Origin: Nomia melanderi
Taxonomy: Eukaryota; Arthropoda; Insecta; Hymenoptera; Halictidae
Length of the DNA stretch: 64,000 nt
Assembly (NCBI RefSeq): GCF_051020985.1
Contig: NC_135009.1
Location: 15,570,606 to 15,634,605, forward strand
Direction: 5' to 3'
Part shown: positions 42,718 through 54,515 of the stretch, piece by piece
Layout of the letters: every line of letters starts with the position of its first letter
Position numbering within the stretch: position 1 is the stretch's first letter
Program-made: the position numbers and the translations under genes
Notes under the pieces: generated by a model
What the model was told of the DNA's origin: nothing
Databases searched by the model: none
What the model saw: only the letters and a program-made list of their open reading frames with translations

Positions 42718-43400
42718 GATCACGATAGATGGACGATTCCCGAATCTCGGCGCGCGGATAATCCGAAAAATCGACGCTCCCCGGAAATACTCGTGCACCC
42801 TCGTCCCTTGCATCCCGGCGTCGATGCAGCCGAACCGATTTCGGCCGTGGGAACGCGGAAGACGACACGGACTACCGCGCGTATCCGATTCTCGCGACTC
42901 GCAGCCCTTCGGGGTCCGTCGAATCAATTCGACCGGCGAACTCGACGTTCCCCGACCCGTTTTTCCTCTGCGGCCGAGCCCTCCCGTCCTCCCCCGTCGA
43001 TCCTCGACAGCGGTTGCCGCTCCGAGAGGGAATTTTCCGTGAAGCACCCCGGGCTACTGTTTCGTCGGTACGCGGGATATGAAGATACGAGCCCCGGAAG
43101 CGGCCGGTCGATCGGGCCTCCGGGAACGGTAATGGACGCGCGAGAAACATTTACGCGACAAACTTGTTTCCGGTGGAAATTAATGGCTTCTATTGGCGGA
43201 TCCCGCGTTCGCTCGGGATAGATGAGTTATCGCGGACGAATTTGAGCGAATGCAATCTCGGATCGGTATGTGAGAGACTCTGTTATATTATAATGTTGTT
43301 ATAATATTGTCGTTATTAGTGACATTAACTGTAACACGCAGAAGCGAGGAACAAAGCCTATTTTATCTGAGCTCTTCGCATCTTGATGCATTATCTGAAA
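42718..43400. other. CpG-rich then AT-rich block
   Basis: 42718-43250 has multiple chance frames. 43364-43387 carries a 24-base sequence repeated, inverted, at 54298-54321. Confidence 0.45.
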
Positions 43401-43590
43401 CTTGACCCTTCTTTTTACGTAAGTTTTTTACATAAAGAAAGATATTGCATAAATTAAGGGGCAGAGTTGTTTATTTCTATGTTCCATTTGTTAATACCTG
43501 ATTCGACGTTTTATATTGAATTTTTCAGTTTACAATTTTGCGTCCAATCAAATGGCGACTGAGGGTCGCCCCTCGAGTGCAAAGGGTTAA
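43401..43590 (+). mobile_element. A-family MITE, right part
   Basis: Ends GGCGACTGAGGGTCGCC then CTCGAGTGCAAAGGGTTAA. No TTAA left end is recognisable; start approximate. Confidence 0.7.
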
Positions 43591-43821
43591 TACATTGCGA
43601 ACCTAATTTTCGGAAAACTGAATTGTGATGGCGATTTTCACTGAGGTCAACTAATGTCGCTATACATAGAAAAACTCAGATATATTGTTGTGTAATATAT
43701 TTCAAATGGATAATCGATTCGAATGAAATTTTATATTTTTTCAATACTGTGGTAATTAGCTTGCATGACTAAGTGTCTATATAAAAACGAGATTTCTCGT
43801 TACCGGTCCGCAATGTGTTAA
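43587..43821 (+). mobile_element. F-family TTAA MITE, full length
   Basis: TTAATACATTGCGAACC to CGGTCCGCAATGTGTTAA, 235 bp. ACGAGATTTCTCGT (43787-43800) is the subterminal palindrome. Shares TTAA with A. Confidence 0.9.
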
Positions 43822-44686
43822 CATCGAATTTCAAGCTTTCTAATGTCGCTACTGCCGATCAAGCGGCGATCGAGACTCGCCACTCAAGCTTGCATGGTTA
43901 ATCGATCAAGGATTCTATTGAAATTGATTCTATTCGTTCATCGCAATGCCACATTACTTATAGAATGACCTAGAATTCACGCGAAAAGCAAGAATAAAGG
44001 GCCATCCATCGGTGGTTCACAGAGCGGAGCGTTGGCTATCCGCTGAAAACGCGAGATTAAAAGATTCGGGAATTTGTTCGGCCGCCGGACGTTCCCCCAG
44101 CGTTTCCGAAGTGCGCAGCTCGGAAAGCCGCGGATTATTAAAAATTTCAGTCCCGCAGCACCGCGAACCGCACGGGCGCAAAGATAACGGCCGCAAATCG
44201 GTGCGGAGCTTCTGTTACAGCGGAAATCGTTTTCGCCGGGCCGCCGATCGGAAATCGGTCGGGCGCGACGTCGTTAATTGTTTAACTCGCGTTTGTTTCG
44301 CGATAGAACGCGAACGGCGGTTCGGCAACAATCGCGCGGATATGAACTAAAGCCGATAGCGTTCCACTATCGTTTGCTCGCCTCGTAACCGCGTTTACCG
44401 TTGGTAATCATTGCGACCGTTCACGACCGTTCCGCGCACGCGTGCGACCGACCGGATTCGGCAAATACCGCGGGCAACGCTCGCCCCCGACAACGGACCC
44501 GTTACATTTCAGCTGCGTAAGGCGTTACACAAACACTCGCGAATATTATAAACCGCGACACGCGCGAGTCCTGTCCGTGGATAGTGGGAAAGATTTGAAT
44601 CCATGGGAAATTCGGTTCGTTCGAGTTTGCGTTCGTTTTATTGTATATTGTCGCTCGTTGCGTATAGGACTGTTGTGCTATCGAAA
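43822..44686. other. CpG-rich block without gene
   Basis: A 112-codon frame at 44012-44350 has no recognisable domain. No repeat seen. Confidence 0.45.
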
Positions 44687-44858
44687 TTAACCCTTTGCAC
44701 TCGAAAGTTCTTCAATGGAAATGTTCTACGTTTTCTGACGAGATATAGGTTGTATTGTTTGAAACTAATTTAATGGTAATTCATAGATGAATTCAGCGAC
44801 AGAGGTGTTTTATTGAAATATTTCACGTAGCAATGCGAACTTCAATTTGAAATATTAA
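44687..44858 (+). mobile_element. A-family MITE, left part
   Basis: TTAACCCTTTGCACTCGAAAG, near-identical for 45 bases to the copy at 917. Right part replaced at TTAA by D. Confidence 0.85.
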
Positions 44859-45034
44859 CACTTGATCTACCGAGCATTTAATACGATTAATATGCAATTT
44901 CTATAAAAATTGTAACAATAGCTTATTTTCAGTTTCTTCAGACACTCATTTATTGAAATGAAACTATTTATTTTCAAAATCATTTCGAATATTCAATGCT
45001 TCGAAGATATCAATGATTGCTAAACGAAAATGTT
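44855..45034 (-). mobile_element. D-family MITE, truncated
   Basis: TTAACACTTGATCTACCGAG to GATATCAATGATTGCTAAACG in reverse orientation; the hairpin-bearing end is missing. Confidence 0.8.
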
Positions 45035-46014
45035 CACACCATACTATTCAGCGTTATACTATACTCTTAGTACAAGTGTAAAGAAAGAAAGGAAAAGGGC
45101 TACATTAAATATTACCAGTAATATCAAGTGGAAATTGAGGGTGAGAGTAAGTTTAAAGGGTAGTTCAACAAGGGTAGCTTTTAATCATACCAAAAAAATT
45201 AGTTCGGTCAGTTCTCTAACCAAATTCCACGATCGCAGAAACGACACAGTCTTCACCGTACAACGATCTAACCGAGTTTCGTCCAAGTTCTCGCCATTCC
45301 AGCATCTTCCAACAGCCGCATCACCCTTCGCGCTCGGCGAGACCGTCGCGTGCGTCTTCCCACCGAGCCGATCGCGCTGAAGGCGAGCAAGAACTTCCCG
45401 GGAACATTTATCGTTCGCCGGTTCCCGGTCGCGCGGCGTTTGCATTCGTTTCGGCGGCCGGCCCGCGGAGGTTCCGCGCCCGAAAAGCAACACCGGCGCG
45501 GGAGCATTAGTGTAATTGTTCCCGAGGCGGAGGCGCGCGAGAAAGTAACGAACAAAAAGGGAACGAGCCGCGAAAATGGAGGAGGCCGGCGCCTCTCGCC
45601 GGCGGTTTTTCTTTCGAATATTTCCAGCGTTTTACGGCCGTCCCAGCCATCCGTTCGGTTTATCTTGCCCGATCCGGATACGCTGAAAGCCCACCTGCAC
45701 CCCCCGCACACCCTCGCGGCCAGGATTCAACGGGGGTTTATCTTCCGCGAGCAATTTTATCAACGGTCCCGGTTTTTTTTTGCGCCGAGCCGGCCGGGTT
45801 CACGGAGCCGGTTAGGTAAATATTTGACGAGCTTTCCATTCAGAGCCGACGGGGAAACCGGTGCCGCCGCGCGGGCTGCTTAATTTCATTCCGCGAATGT
45901 TACGTTGCAAGGAGCACAGAAACCGTCTCGTTGTTGCCCCGATCTCCCGCGCGAGCGGCGGCTCCGCGCGCGAGTATCCGCGGCCGAGTCGGATTCAATT
46001 TTAACCGTTACAGC
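45035..46014. other. CpG-rich block without gene
   Basis: AT-moderate to 45230, then CpG-rich; frames of 100-177 codons overlap on opposite strands at 45185-45883. No gene supported. Confidence 0.5.
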
Positions 46015-46400
46015 GGCGCGCCATTTTGTCGGCAGCTGTCGGCGTACTATTTACTTTCGTTACTAAGCTCGTGTAGTATTTTACTGTCGACGATTTGTAA
46101 GAAGTACAACAAAATTTTTCATTCTACTTCAGGTGGAAGTTTCATTTGAAGATACGTTCCACTGACTGCGCGCCATTTTGTCGGCAGCTGTCGGCGCACT
46201 GTTTACTCTCGTTACTAAGCTCGTGTGATATTTTACTATCGACGATTTTTAAGAAACAACAATTTTTCATTCTACTACAGGTGGAAATTTCATTTGAAGA
46301 TAATACATTGATAATAGCAAAATAGTTTGCTTTGATCCGTGGGTAACGAACAACATTGGTTCTTGTTAAATCAGTTTAGAAATCTTCATCACGAGTCTCA
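46015..46400 (+). repeat. S element with internal repeats, copy 2
   Basis: GCGCGCCATTTTGTCGGCAG occurs at about 46017 and 46169, so the unit is about 152 bp, nearly two copies. The same tail, GATAATAGCAAAATAGTTTG, follows as at 32795. Shared tail plus different repeat number supports one dispersed element with variable internal repeats. Confidence 0.8.
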
Positions 46401-46426
46401 CTCGTCATTGTACGGCAAGGGGTTAA
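46385..46426 (-). mobile_element. H-family left-end fragment
   Basis: ACGAGTCTCACTCGT (46391-46405, 6-bp arms) then TACGGCAAGGGGTTAA, the reverse of the H left end. Confidence 0.65.
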
Positions 46427-47115
46427 TTGAGCTTGTCCATTTGTTCCCCTTCGATTGCATACTTCGAAAAACGATTGCTCTCAGTTTATCGAAAAACCGT
46501 GGCATTCGTGCGGTTAAGGGATGGTTCGCGCTGGGGGTTGTTACCGGTGTTCGTGTGGTTCACGGGAAAGTGGAGAAGGGAACGGTGTTCTTGGGAACAC
46601 CATGGCCGAGAAGAAAGCAGAAATATTTCCCGACGTTCCTTGGTGTCTGACAAGATTGCACGCGAGGGAGATGGCGACGCGGCTTCTGCTAACGAATTAG
46701 GAACCCGGCGAGATAGGAAAGCGTTCGAGGAACGATCCTCCCGGGGAAGATTTCGTCTACGGAGACGCCTGAGCGAGGATCCCCGGGGATCCCCGATAGT
46801 CCGAGACAACGATAACCCCGGCCGGGCAGAGCGAACGCGCGGAGCTCAGCGAGACAGCTCGGAAAGCTGAAACTGCGGCGTTCTTTCCGTTCCGTCCTCC
46901 GGAAAATCGGTTGAAACGATATCCGACCGCAGGAAACTGTTCGAGCAATTAGAATCTCGTGAATAACGGCTATCGATCGACCGCTGTGCTCGATTCTACG
47001 CGTTCAATACGAATGTTTCCGTTGCGTACGCATTTTCTACTTCGAAATTTTAATAGTGAAACCCGTACGTCGCACGCCGACCTAACTTTGCGCGACTGAT
47101 TGGAAGTGGGTCGTA
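46427..47115. other. CpG-rich block without gene
   Basis: Three long frames overlap at 46339-46870; no recognisable domain. Confidence 0.45.
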
Positions 47116-47356
47116 TTAACACGTTAAGCGCCATGTCAGCCACTGGTGACTGACGCTTCTGAATGACTAAAAAGCAATCGTAACATACAAGACAACCGAT
47201 GTGAAATAAAAGTGTTTAATAAGGCAACTAAGTTGATAATAGTGTAACGCAAACGTTGCAACGCCAAACAATTTGTAAGTATTCCTACTTTTCTTTGCTA
47301 CAAAAGACAGACTCTATGGGAAAACGCTTAAGATTTTCGTGGCGCTTAACGTGTTA
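47116..47356 (+). mobile_element. E-family TTAA MITE, full length
   Basis: TTAACACGTTAAGCGCCATG to TCGTGGCGCTTAACGTGTTAA, 241 bp, with a 19-bp near-perfect terminal inverted repeat. CAGCCACTGGTGACTG follows the left repeat. Best E reference here. Confidence 0.93.
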
Positions 47357-48417
47357 ATATTTACTTCGGTGGAGATAACTCGCTGTTTATTAAGAGAATT
47401 CGGTAATACTCGTCAGCGGTGTCTACAACGACGTCTGTACACTCCGTCTCGTTCGTCTAACTTGAATCTATCTTGTACATCTATCGTCTCCGTATCTTGC
47501 GCGGGCTTTTATAAACCTTTGGATAGGCGCGTGCAAATTGGAAGTCCGCCTGATTCGTAGCCTTCCGAGGTAGTGGGCGCGTGCAAACGAATTCCTTCGA
47601 GTGGGACTAACTTCCCCTCGACCAGTGATCCTAGAGGGGTTGCCGATCGCAGCCCTCGGGTGACCCACGCAAGGGTCCCGAGCGTTCTCGTCACTGACCA
47701 CAGCGAGTAATAAAACCAAGGATCGCCTCGACTTCTGGCAAACGGATGTAAGGTTAAAACTACGGTGAATCTACAAAACTGGCGAAACGCGCCGAAGCAA
47801 CTGCGACTAAATTCGGTTCGTAACTCGATAGCCCTCTTAAAGCGATCTCGCGACGCGACAGTTTCCATTAGAAAACGGAGGCGCGCGTTCGGCTCTCGTA
47901 GGCGTTCGATCGAGTCGCTGCGCTGTAAACGCGCGCTAAGCGCGGCGGAAAGCGTCGGCGATAAAACAAACCGATTTCGCGGAAGCACCGGTCAATACGT
48001 TTTCACGCATCGGCGGAGCGCGCGTCGGGCCCGGCATTTTCCGCGGGCGAAATAATTAAACGGCGGCGCACGCCGCGCAATTTTTCCTCTCGCAACGTTT
48101 GCCCCGTTGCCTGTGAAACGGCCGCGAGATAAACCGGCGATAGTTGGCGGCGCAGCTGCCCGGAAAGTCATCCGCGATATTATTACGATTAAGGGATGAA
48201 AGGGGATGGAACGAAAATACGGCCGGCGTACCGACGCGTCTCGCGCGGCGTAAGGCTCGGCTCACACGTGCGCGGTCGACGCCGCTGCTCTTGTTGGATC
48301 TAGATTGCTCACGCTGGAGGATTTTATCGGGCCGCTCAACGAGCGGATGCTATCGAATCCGGTTAACTACCGGCCGAACCACGTAACTGGAATCGCTTTG
48401 ATCGACACACGAATGCT
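47357..48417. other. Mixed block with retroelement-like scrap
   Basis: 47620-47740 ends GTAATAAAACC followed by R3 copy 2. 47765-48300 is CpG-rich with chance frames. Confidence 0.4.
47696..47734 (+). repeat. Dispersed repeat R3, copy 2
   Basis: GACCACAGC, an AATAAAA just upstream of the shared 17-mer AAGGATCGCCTCGACTT. See 27396. Confidence 0.45.
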
Positions 48418-48500
48418 TTCAACCCCTTGTCCTACGATTTCTTTCATAACGCGCGCTCTGCATCCGCAAACTTCGAATAACCGATATTTTATTTACACTC
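48418..48500 (-). mobile_element. H-family right-end fragment, reversed
   Basis: TTTCAACCCCTTGTCCTACG then TTTCTTTCATAACG; matches the H end at 62537 more closely than 24645. Terminal TTAA mutated. Confidence 0.45.
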
Positions 48501-48591
48501 AAAATGGCCTGCGTGTGTACACAAACAATGCAATTAGCCGACTAACGAGAGATTGCTCCGTGGTTGTTTCTTTTATGGTATTGACTTCTTT

Positions 48592-48662
48592 TGACAGGAC
48601 TGCCCTGTAGATTGAGCCTGTTTTTTGAGATACTTAGAGCATAGTGCTCTCTACCGTTTTAA
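48592..48662 (+). repeat. Dispersed repeat R1, copy 2
   Basis: Repeats 3241-3314, with the hairpin GAGCATAGTGCTC at 48637-48649 and the same TTTTAA end, here shared with the following A element. Confidence 0.65.
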
Positions 48663-48893
48663 CCCTTCGCACTCGGAAGTTTCTCACTTGAAATATTCAA
48701 TGCTTTCTGACTGGATGTAGACGAGATTCTTTAAAATGAATTTATTAAGAAATCACCCATCAATTAGGGAACTGAAGCTATCTTCTTCCAATAGTTCACG
48801 TATTGATGTTTGTATTAATGTATTATTAATGTTTTAATGGTAAATACCAAGGTTTATAATTTTCCTGTATCAAACCATCTGGCAGAGGGTTAA
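48659..48893 (+). mobile_element. A-family TTAA MITE
   Basis: TTAACCCTTCGCACTCGGAAG to CATCTGGCAGAGGGTTAA, 235 bp. The usual GGCGACT/AGTCGCC hairpin near the right end is deleted here. Confidence 0.85.
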
Positions 48894-49353
48894 TTCATGG
48901 CGAACCTACTCGAACCGAACGTATTGTTGACCGCTGGTGTGAATCGAGTCTAACCCGAGCGAGAACCACCCCTCCGCCGAACGCTCCCTTCGCGGCCCTT
49001 TATTCGACCGTCAGCCGTTTATCGGAACGGCGAGCGCGTTGCGGTCGAACTTCGATTAAATGGACCGCGACTCTTCATTTTTCGATCGGCGATTAGTCCT
49101 CGAGCCTGCGTTGTTCGCGATTTCAATTACACGCTGTATTAACCCGAGCGATGGCCGCGCGCTCACGCCCCCGCGTGTTTTTCAATATTTCACGGCGAGC
49201 CGGGGAAAATTTCGTTCGCTTCGCTCGCAGTTTCGCCGCGATGCCGGGCAAATAGAATAAGTAATCGGACTCACGCTTGGTGCCGGTCGGAACGATTGAT
49301 TTTAGTCCTCTCATCTTGCCATTGATATTGCGAAAGCATCGAATATTCGAGAT
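48894..49353. other. CpG-rich block without gene
   Basis: No repeat or gene recognised. Confidence 0.45.
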
Positions 49354-49601
49354 TAACTCTTTGCGGACGAATGTCGACATTTCGGCGAGATGAAATATTT
49401 ATATTCGGAAAACCAAGTCGCAGAGTGATTTAATTACTCGAACAGTTACAGATCAGTTTCTATTTATTTAATTACCTAATTACCTAATTACCTAATTACC
49501 TAATTATCTAATTTATCTATCACTCGTTCCAGATCGATAAATACTTTATCTTCTACTGAAGATTTCATACATTTCTAAAAACCTTCGTCCGCAAGGGTTA
49601 A
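49354..49601 (+). mobile_element. C-family TTAA MITE, full length
   Basis: TTAACTCTTTGCGGACGAATG to CCTTCGTCCGCAAGGGTTAA, 248 bp. Uninterrupted reference for the family. Contains a short TAATTACC tandem at 49465-49510. Confidence 0.92.
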
Positions 49602-51908
49602 TTCAAACATCCAAGATGCGTCTCTCAAATACCCAACAGTCCTATCCTCTAATCTCCGTCAACCAAAGAACTCAGTCTCAACTTGCCTGTTACGAGGAAT
49701 GATCCGTTCCTCCGATCGGAACCGCGAGGAATAAAGTTCGGCGAGGTAAAAGTTCGCCTCCCGCCGGTTGACGGGCGGGACGAAGAGGAGTTCGGGGTCG
49801 AATGAAAAATACACGACGGCGCAGTTGCCGACGGCTACGCGTGCACACACAGCCTTCGACTAAACAACCTCGGGGTATAGATTTATAGATGGACGATACC
49901 CGCTGGGAAATCAGCATCGTCTGTGCTTTCAGCGATGCCGGTCGGCCGGCCGGCCGAGCCGAGCCGGGCGAACGACCCTGCCGGGCCGAAAATGAAAAAC
50001 CAGCGACTTTTCAAGTTTTCATCGGTGGCCCGAAGGGCTCGGCCCCCGTGCTCGCCGCTTTACGGTGTCGGGGAATTTTTTCCGGGCCGACGGATCGTTT
50101 AAACAATACCCCGGCAACTCGGGACCCCGTCGGCGATCGATCCTCGCCGCTTCCCGACGACCAGACCGCGATTCCTCGGAGAATCATTTAACTTTTGTTC
50201 CCGGGAATCCTCCAGAAACCCGCGCGCGGAACGTCTTGCGCCCGGCGAAGCCTTAGGAGCCGATATCGAACGGTTTACGACCGTTTGCATCGCGAGCTCC
50301 GATTGCGACCGGTTAAATATGCTTTCAGCTCGATGAAAGGAACGCGGAGATGCAACGCCTGCTCGTGCGAGATGCGGAGTTCTGCGTGATGTAGATATTC
50401 ATGCAGTGTGGTTGGAATGTGAAATTTCGGAAATATTATGTAATATTCGATTGTAATTGAAAGTTACTATAGAATAGTACTGCTACTAATTGAGAAAGAT
50501 CGAAAATTCGACCTGATGACTCTTACTGCACCCTTGACGCTTCGACTACTATTGCACTACTTCTGTTTCTATTATTCATCTATTAGTCTACTATTCTAAG
50601 TCTACTTTCTCAAATCTCCGAAGAAAATCTCGTGAATCTTACGCAGTGCTAGGAGGCGATCTCCCCGACGTAATGGGAAATTCGGTTTGAGCGCCTGACG
50701 CGATACGGGACTGTTCTTTTGAGAAGTGCTCAAAGCACGTGGTCCGCTGGTGCACCATAAATTAATCCTTTGAACTCCGAATCCTCGCCCTTTCTCATCC
50801 CCACTACTCCTATCTCCTCTCTTAAAAAGGACTAAATCGACCCTGCGAGTAGACTCGGTTCAGCACTGTCAAACCAAACATCAAAATTAGATCTAGTCCT
50901 ATACACAGTGTAAAAGGCGACCTCACCACGTCGAAAACCTTTATAAAACCTCCCTTGAAATAACCAAGTGTCGCACTCATTTCCACGACTGGGAATACAA
51001 CACTAGCCCCGACAGCTTCTCGACGAATCCCGCAGGACTAATCCTCCTTTCTAATCGAGACTCTCCTATGCTTCTGTTTCAGTGCCCCGGCGCAGCGCCC
51101 GGAGAGTTCTCGGAGCGTGCGGCGGCCCTCCTGCAGTCCTCGTCCACTCAAGACGACTGCTAGTCCTCGTCGGGGCCCTCAGTATTCGCCGCAGCCTCCC
51201 GCGCGAAAGAAACCGACGGGCGAACCGGCGAAAACTGTCTCAGCCGACTCGCGAGAGCCAGAACGTCGCGCGAGGCTGACGCATCCTTGTAACAAGACCG
51301 ATCACCGAACGTTTCCTGCAAGAATCGTGTATCTAGGACTCGCCGAGAGATCGATTATCCTATCTCGAGACTCCGCTCTCCCGCGAAACCGAGACGATGT
51401 CGCCGCGTTCGCCAGCTAATTTACACGGGGCGCGTTCCTCGTTCCCGGCGCGGCCGTCTCGGCGCGAGAAACCGACGCCAAAAGGCCGCGCGGCGGGAGA
51501 GCCGGGCTGTTTCCCGCTGCTCCGCGGTGTAATTACGTTCCGAGGGCCCTCGAAGATTACCCGGCGGCCATCGAGGCGGGCCGGCCATTCACGCGGCTCA
51601 AAGGACGCGTAAACGCGCCAGCGTTCCCCGCCGATCCCGACTGAAAGCCGCGGTTCCGCTCGGCCGACGGCGCTGCGCCCGCGGAATCTTTCCTCCCGTG
51701 AACCACCGCACGCCGGGGACCGCTTTGCCGCTTTGCGGGACGCCCTCGGAGCGGGCTGCTCGCGTCGGACGGCGACAGGGACGCGGAAACCGAGGAGAAA
51801 CTGGCGACGGCGAGCTTAACCCGTTTCGTCCCGGACGCAGTTTCTCTTTGAAGGATTCGGAAATGGGTTCCTCTTGAGGTTCTCAGGAAAATGTTGCTAA
51901 GGGTTTGT
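49602..51908. other. Long CpG-rich block without gene
   Basis: GGCCGGCCGGCC near 49943. 51066-51081 has a pyrimidine run ending TTTCAG, like a 3' splice site before a 65-codon frame; no protein is recognised. Nothing else assignable. Confidence 0.45.
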
Positions 51909-52131
51909 TTAACACTAGGTTCACGGGCATTTATTGTGCACTTCATTCTGTTATTCCTAAAATTATTCCTAATTACCTACTATCAAACCTCCAGTTATTC
52001 CAAACTGGAGATTCGATAGTAGGTAATTAGGCTACATGTCAGAGTGATTCAATCAAAATCGGCATTTACAAAATAATCTTTCTAAAATCCAATATGCGTC
52101 AGTTTGACGTATTCCGTAAACCTAGTGTTAA
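51909..52131 (-). mobile_element. L-family TTAA MITE carrying a hairpin
   Basis: TTAACACTAGGTTCACGGGC to CCGTAAACCTAGTGTTAA, 223 bp. CGTCAGTTTGACG (52097-52109) is the subterminal palindrome. The interior holds the 64-bp hairpin at 51968. Confidence 0.85.
51968..52031. other. 64-bp hairpin, 17-bp plus 8-bp stems
   Basis: CCTAATTACCTACTATC pairs perfectly with GATAGTAGGTAATTAGG. Inside it CTCCAGTT pairs with AACTGGAG across a 6-base loop, with 4-base internal loops on each side. Confidence 0.9.
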
Positions 52132-52259
52132 CACGAAATTTAACGCTGAACATTCATTCGACGCTTCGATTGAGTGAAGCTCACGAGAACTCGTACGGAC
52201 AGTTTTCCTAATAAGAAGCGAAAGATGGTGTCACCCGAATTTAGGTGACAAAGTGTTAA
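52128..52259 (-). mobile_element. G-family TTAA MITE, shortened
   Basis: TTAACACGAAATTTAACGC to CACCCGAATTTAGGTGACAAAGTGTTAA-type end, 132 bp. TGTCACC and GGTGACA are inverted repeats around CGAATTTA. Shares TTAA with L. Confidence 0.75.
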
Positions 52260-53757
52260 TCAGCGTCGCGGGGAGCACCGGCGAGAACGGGTTGAAAGCG
52301 GCGAACGAGGAGACGCGTTAAACGAGGAACGCTCCGGAGCTAACGAGAATCAAAGTTTCCAATTTTTCCGTCGTTTCGACGCGCACGAGGACCTTCCACG
52401 GCGGGCCGAGCTGAAACGTTCCCGGCCGATCGATCGAGAGTAGTAGCCGGCGCGGGAGCACCGGCAGCGACGATTCGTCATAATTAATCACGTCGCCGGC
52501 GAGCTGTAGCTCTTTATCGGCCGCATTACACGCGACGCTTGCCCTTCGACGGCAAGAGGGATCGAATAATTAACGCGCGCCTTTAATCGCGCGGATCAAA
52601 CGTTCCTCACGGCGGCCGTCGATCGGCGCTCCGCGTTCCTCCGCCTCGCGTCCGTCTCGTTCCCCGGGCGAAACGCTTGGAAGTTTCGTGAACTCCCGAG
52701 AGCCCGGTGTTTCCCTCGAAAATAAGAGAAACGGGGATTATCGCGGAATTCCGGCACTTATCCGAGACAAGGACGAAGAGGGGAATAATTTATACGTCGG
52801 CGTAACCGAAACACAAGACGGAAGCGGCCGCGGTAATGAAAACCGTTCCGCTCCCCGCCGGCCCGCGCTCATGAAACATTCAAGAGAGCTCGACTCGCGG
52901 ACAAAAGCGGCTGCCGCCGCGCGGAACGATCGGGCGGTGCTCCGATCGGCGGACGCGCTGTTTCCTGCGGATCCAGGGACGGCAACCGGAAAAATAGAAC
53001 AGCGGAACGGACGAGGAACGACGAGATAGGGGGGTGGAGCCCGCGCAGAGAGCAAAGAAGAATAAAAGTCCGGTCGAAAGTCGAGGCTCTCGAGGGCGGG
53101 CTATTATGCTCTCCAAGATTTTCGAAGGCCCGCGAGCATTGTTTCCGAGCGGAGAAGGGCCGCGCCGGCGTCTCGAGTCCGGCCGAAACACCGGCTGCAC
53201 CGCGCGGAAGACAAATGAACGTTCTTTTCCAGTGGCGTGGGCCGACCGCCGAACCAGAATCCACCCGCTCGCGAGTCGCTCGCTCCTCTTTCTTCTTCGC
53301 GCCCGCTTCTTTCTCCCTGTCTCTCTGCTCGTCCACCCTCTCTCCTCGTCCCTCCCGCAATATTTCTCCCCCTTTGTTCAATCCGAGCTTCTTCACCGGC
53401 TCGCCATCCTTATCGCCTCTGCCCGTTTCTCTTCCTCTTTCCGCGCGGCTCGGCGGTCCTTTCATCCGATCGAAGTTTCGCGAAATTCATTAAAGACGCG
53501 TTAATTCGATCTCCGGCTTCCGGGGGACACGGACGGAGGTTTTCCGGCTTGCGTTTCTTATTGGCACTTCGCGGTGAGTTGAGTCTCCGAAGAGGACCGG
53601 GGATTCTTTTGTGCGAGCTGCGCAAGTTCCGATCCTTGAAAGGACTCTGACGAAAGATCAATTTGCTGGGGTGGATCCGAGGGGAACGGAGGGAGACTGT
53701 TGCCGTTGCGAATGGCAAGGGCAATCGTCTGTAGATGGGAACTCCTTTGGATAAACT
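52260..53757. other. CpG-rich block, pyrimidine-rich stretch
   Basis: Frames of up to 198 codons overlap on both strands at 52869-53650, driven by a C/T-rich stretch at 53270-53450. No gene supported. Confidence 0.5.
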
Positions 53758-54026
53758 GGAGCGGTTAACGCTGGAGCTAGTGGATAGTCGCGACCGCATT
53801 GCGGATTCTTTTGTAATTATTCGAAAATCGAACCCTTTGGCTGCGACAGAATTGCATCAGCTCGCGTTCCTTGGGAAGTCTGTTGAAACCATGGAAACCT
53901 ATGGCTAACGAGCGGTTAACGCTGGAGTTAGTGGATAGTCGCGACCACCTTGACAATTCTTTAGTAATTATTCAAAAATCGAACCCTTTGGCTGCGACAG
54001 AATTGCATCAGCACGCGTTCCTTAAA
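53758..54026 (+). repeat. Tandem duplication, 153-bp period
   Basis: GAGCGGTTAACGCTGGAG at about 53760 and 53911 begins about 117 bp of highly similar sequence through GACAGAATTGCATCAGC and GCGTTCCTT. The unit begins at a TTAACGCTGGAG resembling a D end. Confidence 0.85.
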
Positions 54027-54091
54027 CAACTAAATTAAACTATTATGAAACAATCAGATTTATGTAACACGACTATCGGAAGATCCCTGAA

Positions 54092-54287
54092 TTAGCCCTT
54101 TACGGATGAATGTCGACCAGATGTTCATATTTGGAAGACTAAGTCGCAACAAACGACTTTAATTAGAAACAGCAAGAGATTAGCACGTAGTTTCCTGTTT
54201 TCCTATCAATTGAGCAACTATATATAATTTAACTTCATCTGCGAAGGTTTTGTACATTTCAAAGAATCTTCGTCCGCAAAGGGTTAA
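54092..54287 (+). mobile_element. C-family MITE
   Basis: TTAGCCCTTTACGGATGAATG to CTTCGTCCGCAAAGGGTTAA, 196 bp. Left TTAA mutated; the subterminal AATGTCGACATT is cut to AATGTCGAC. Confidence 0.88.
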
Positions 54288-54325
54288 GCCTCTGATAATC
54301 AAGATGCGAAGAGCTCAGATAACCG

Positions 54326-54515
54326 TACCGGTTAATTTTCAGAAAACTGAATTGCGATGGAAATTGATGAGAAAAACTCAGATATATTGTTATGTAATAC
54401 ATGTTAAATTTATAATCGATTGGAATTAAATTTTATATTTTCTCAATGCTGTGGTAGTTAGCTTGCACGGCTAAGTGTCTTCATATAAAAACGAGATTTC
54501 TCGTGTTGTCCCTAA
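54326..54515 (+). mobile_element. F-family MITE, ends truncated
   Basis: TACCGGTTAATTTTCAG to ACGAGATTTCTCGTG, clear F body lacking both TTAA ends. Confidence 0.75.

Noticed and set aside
51066..51279. Possible exon after TTTCAG
   Set aside because: Same reasoning; several frames are open and none resembles a known protein.
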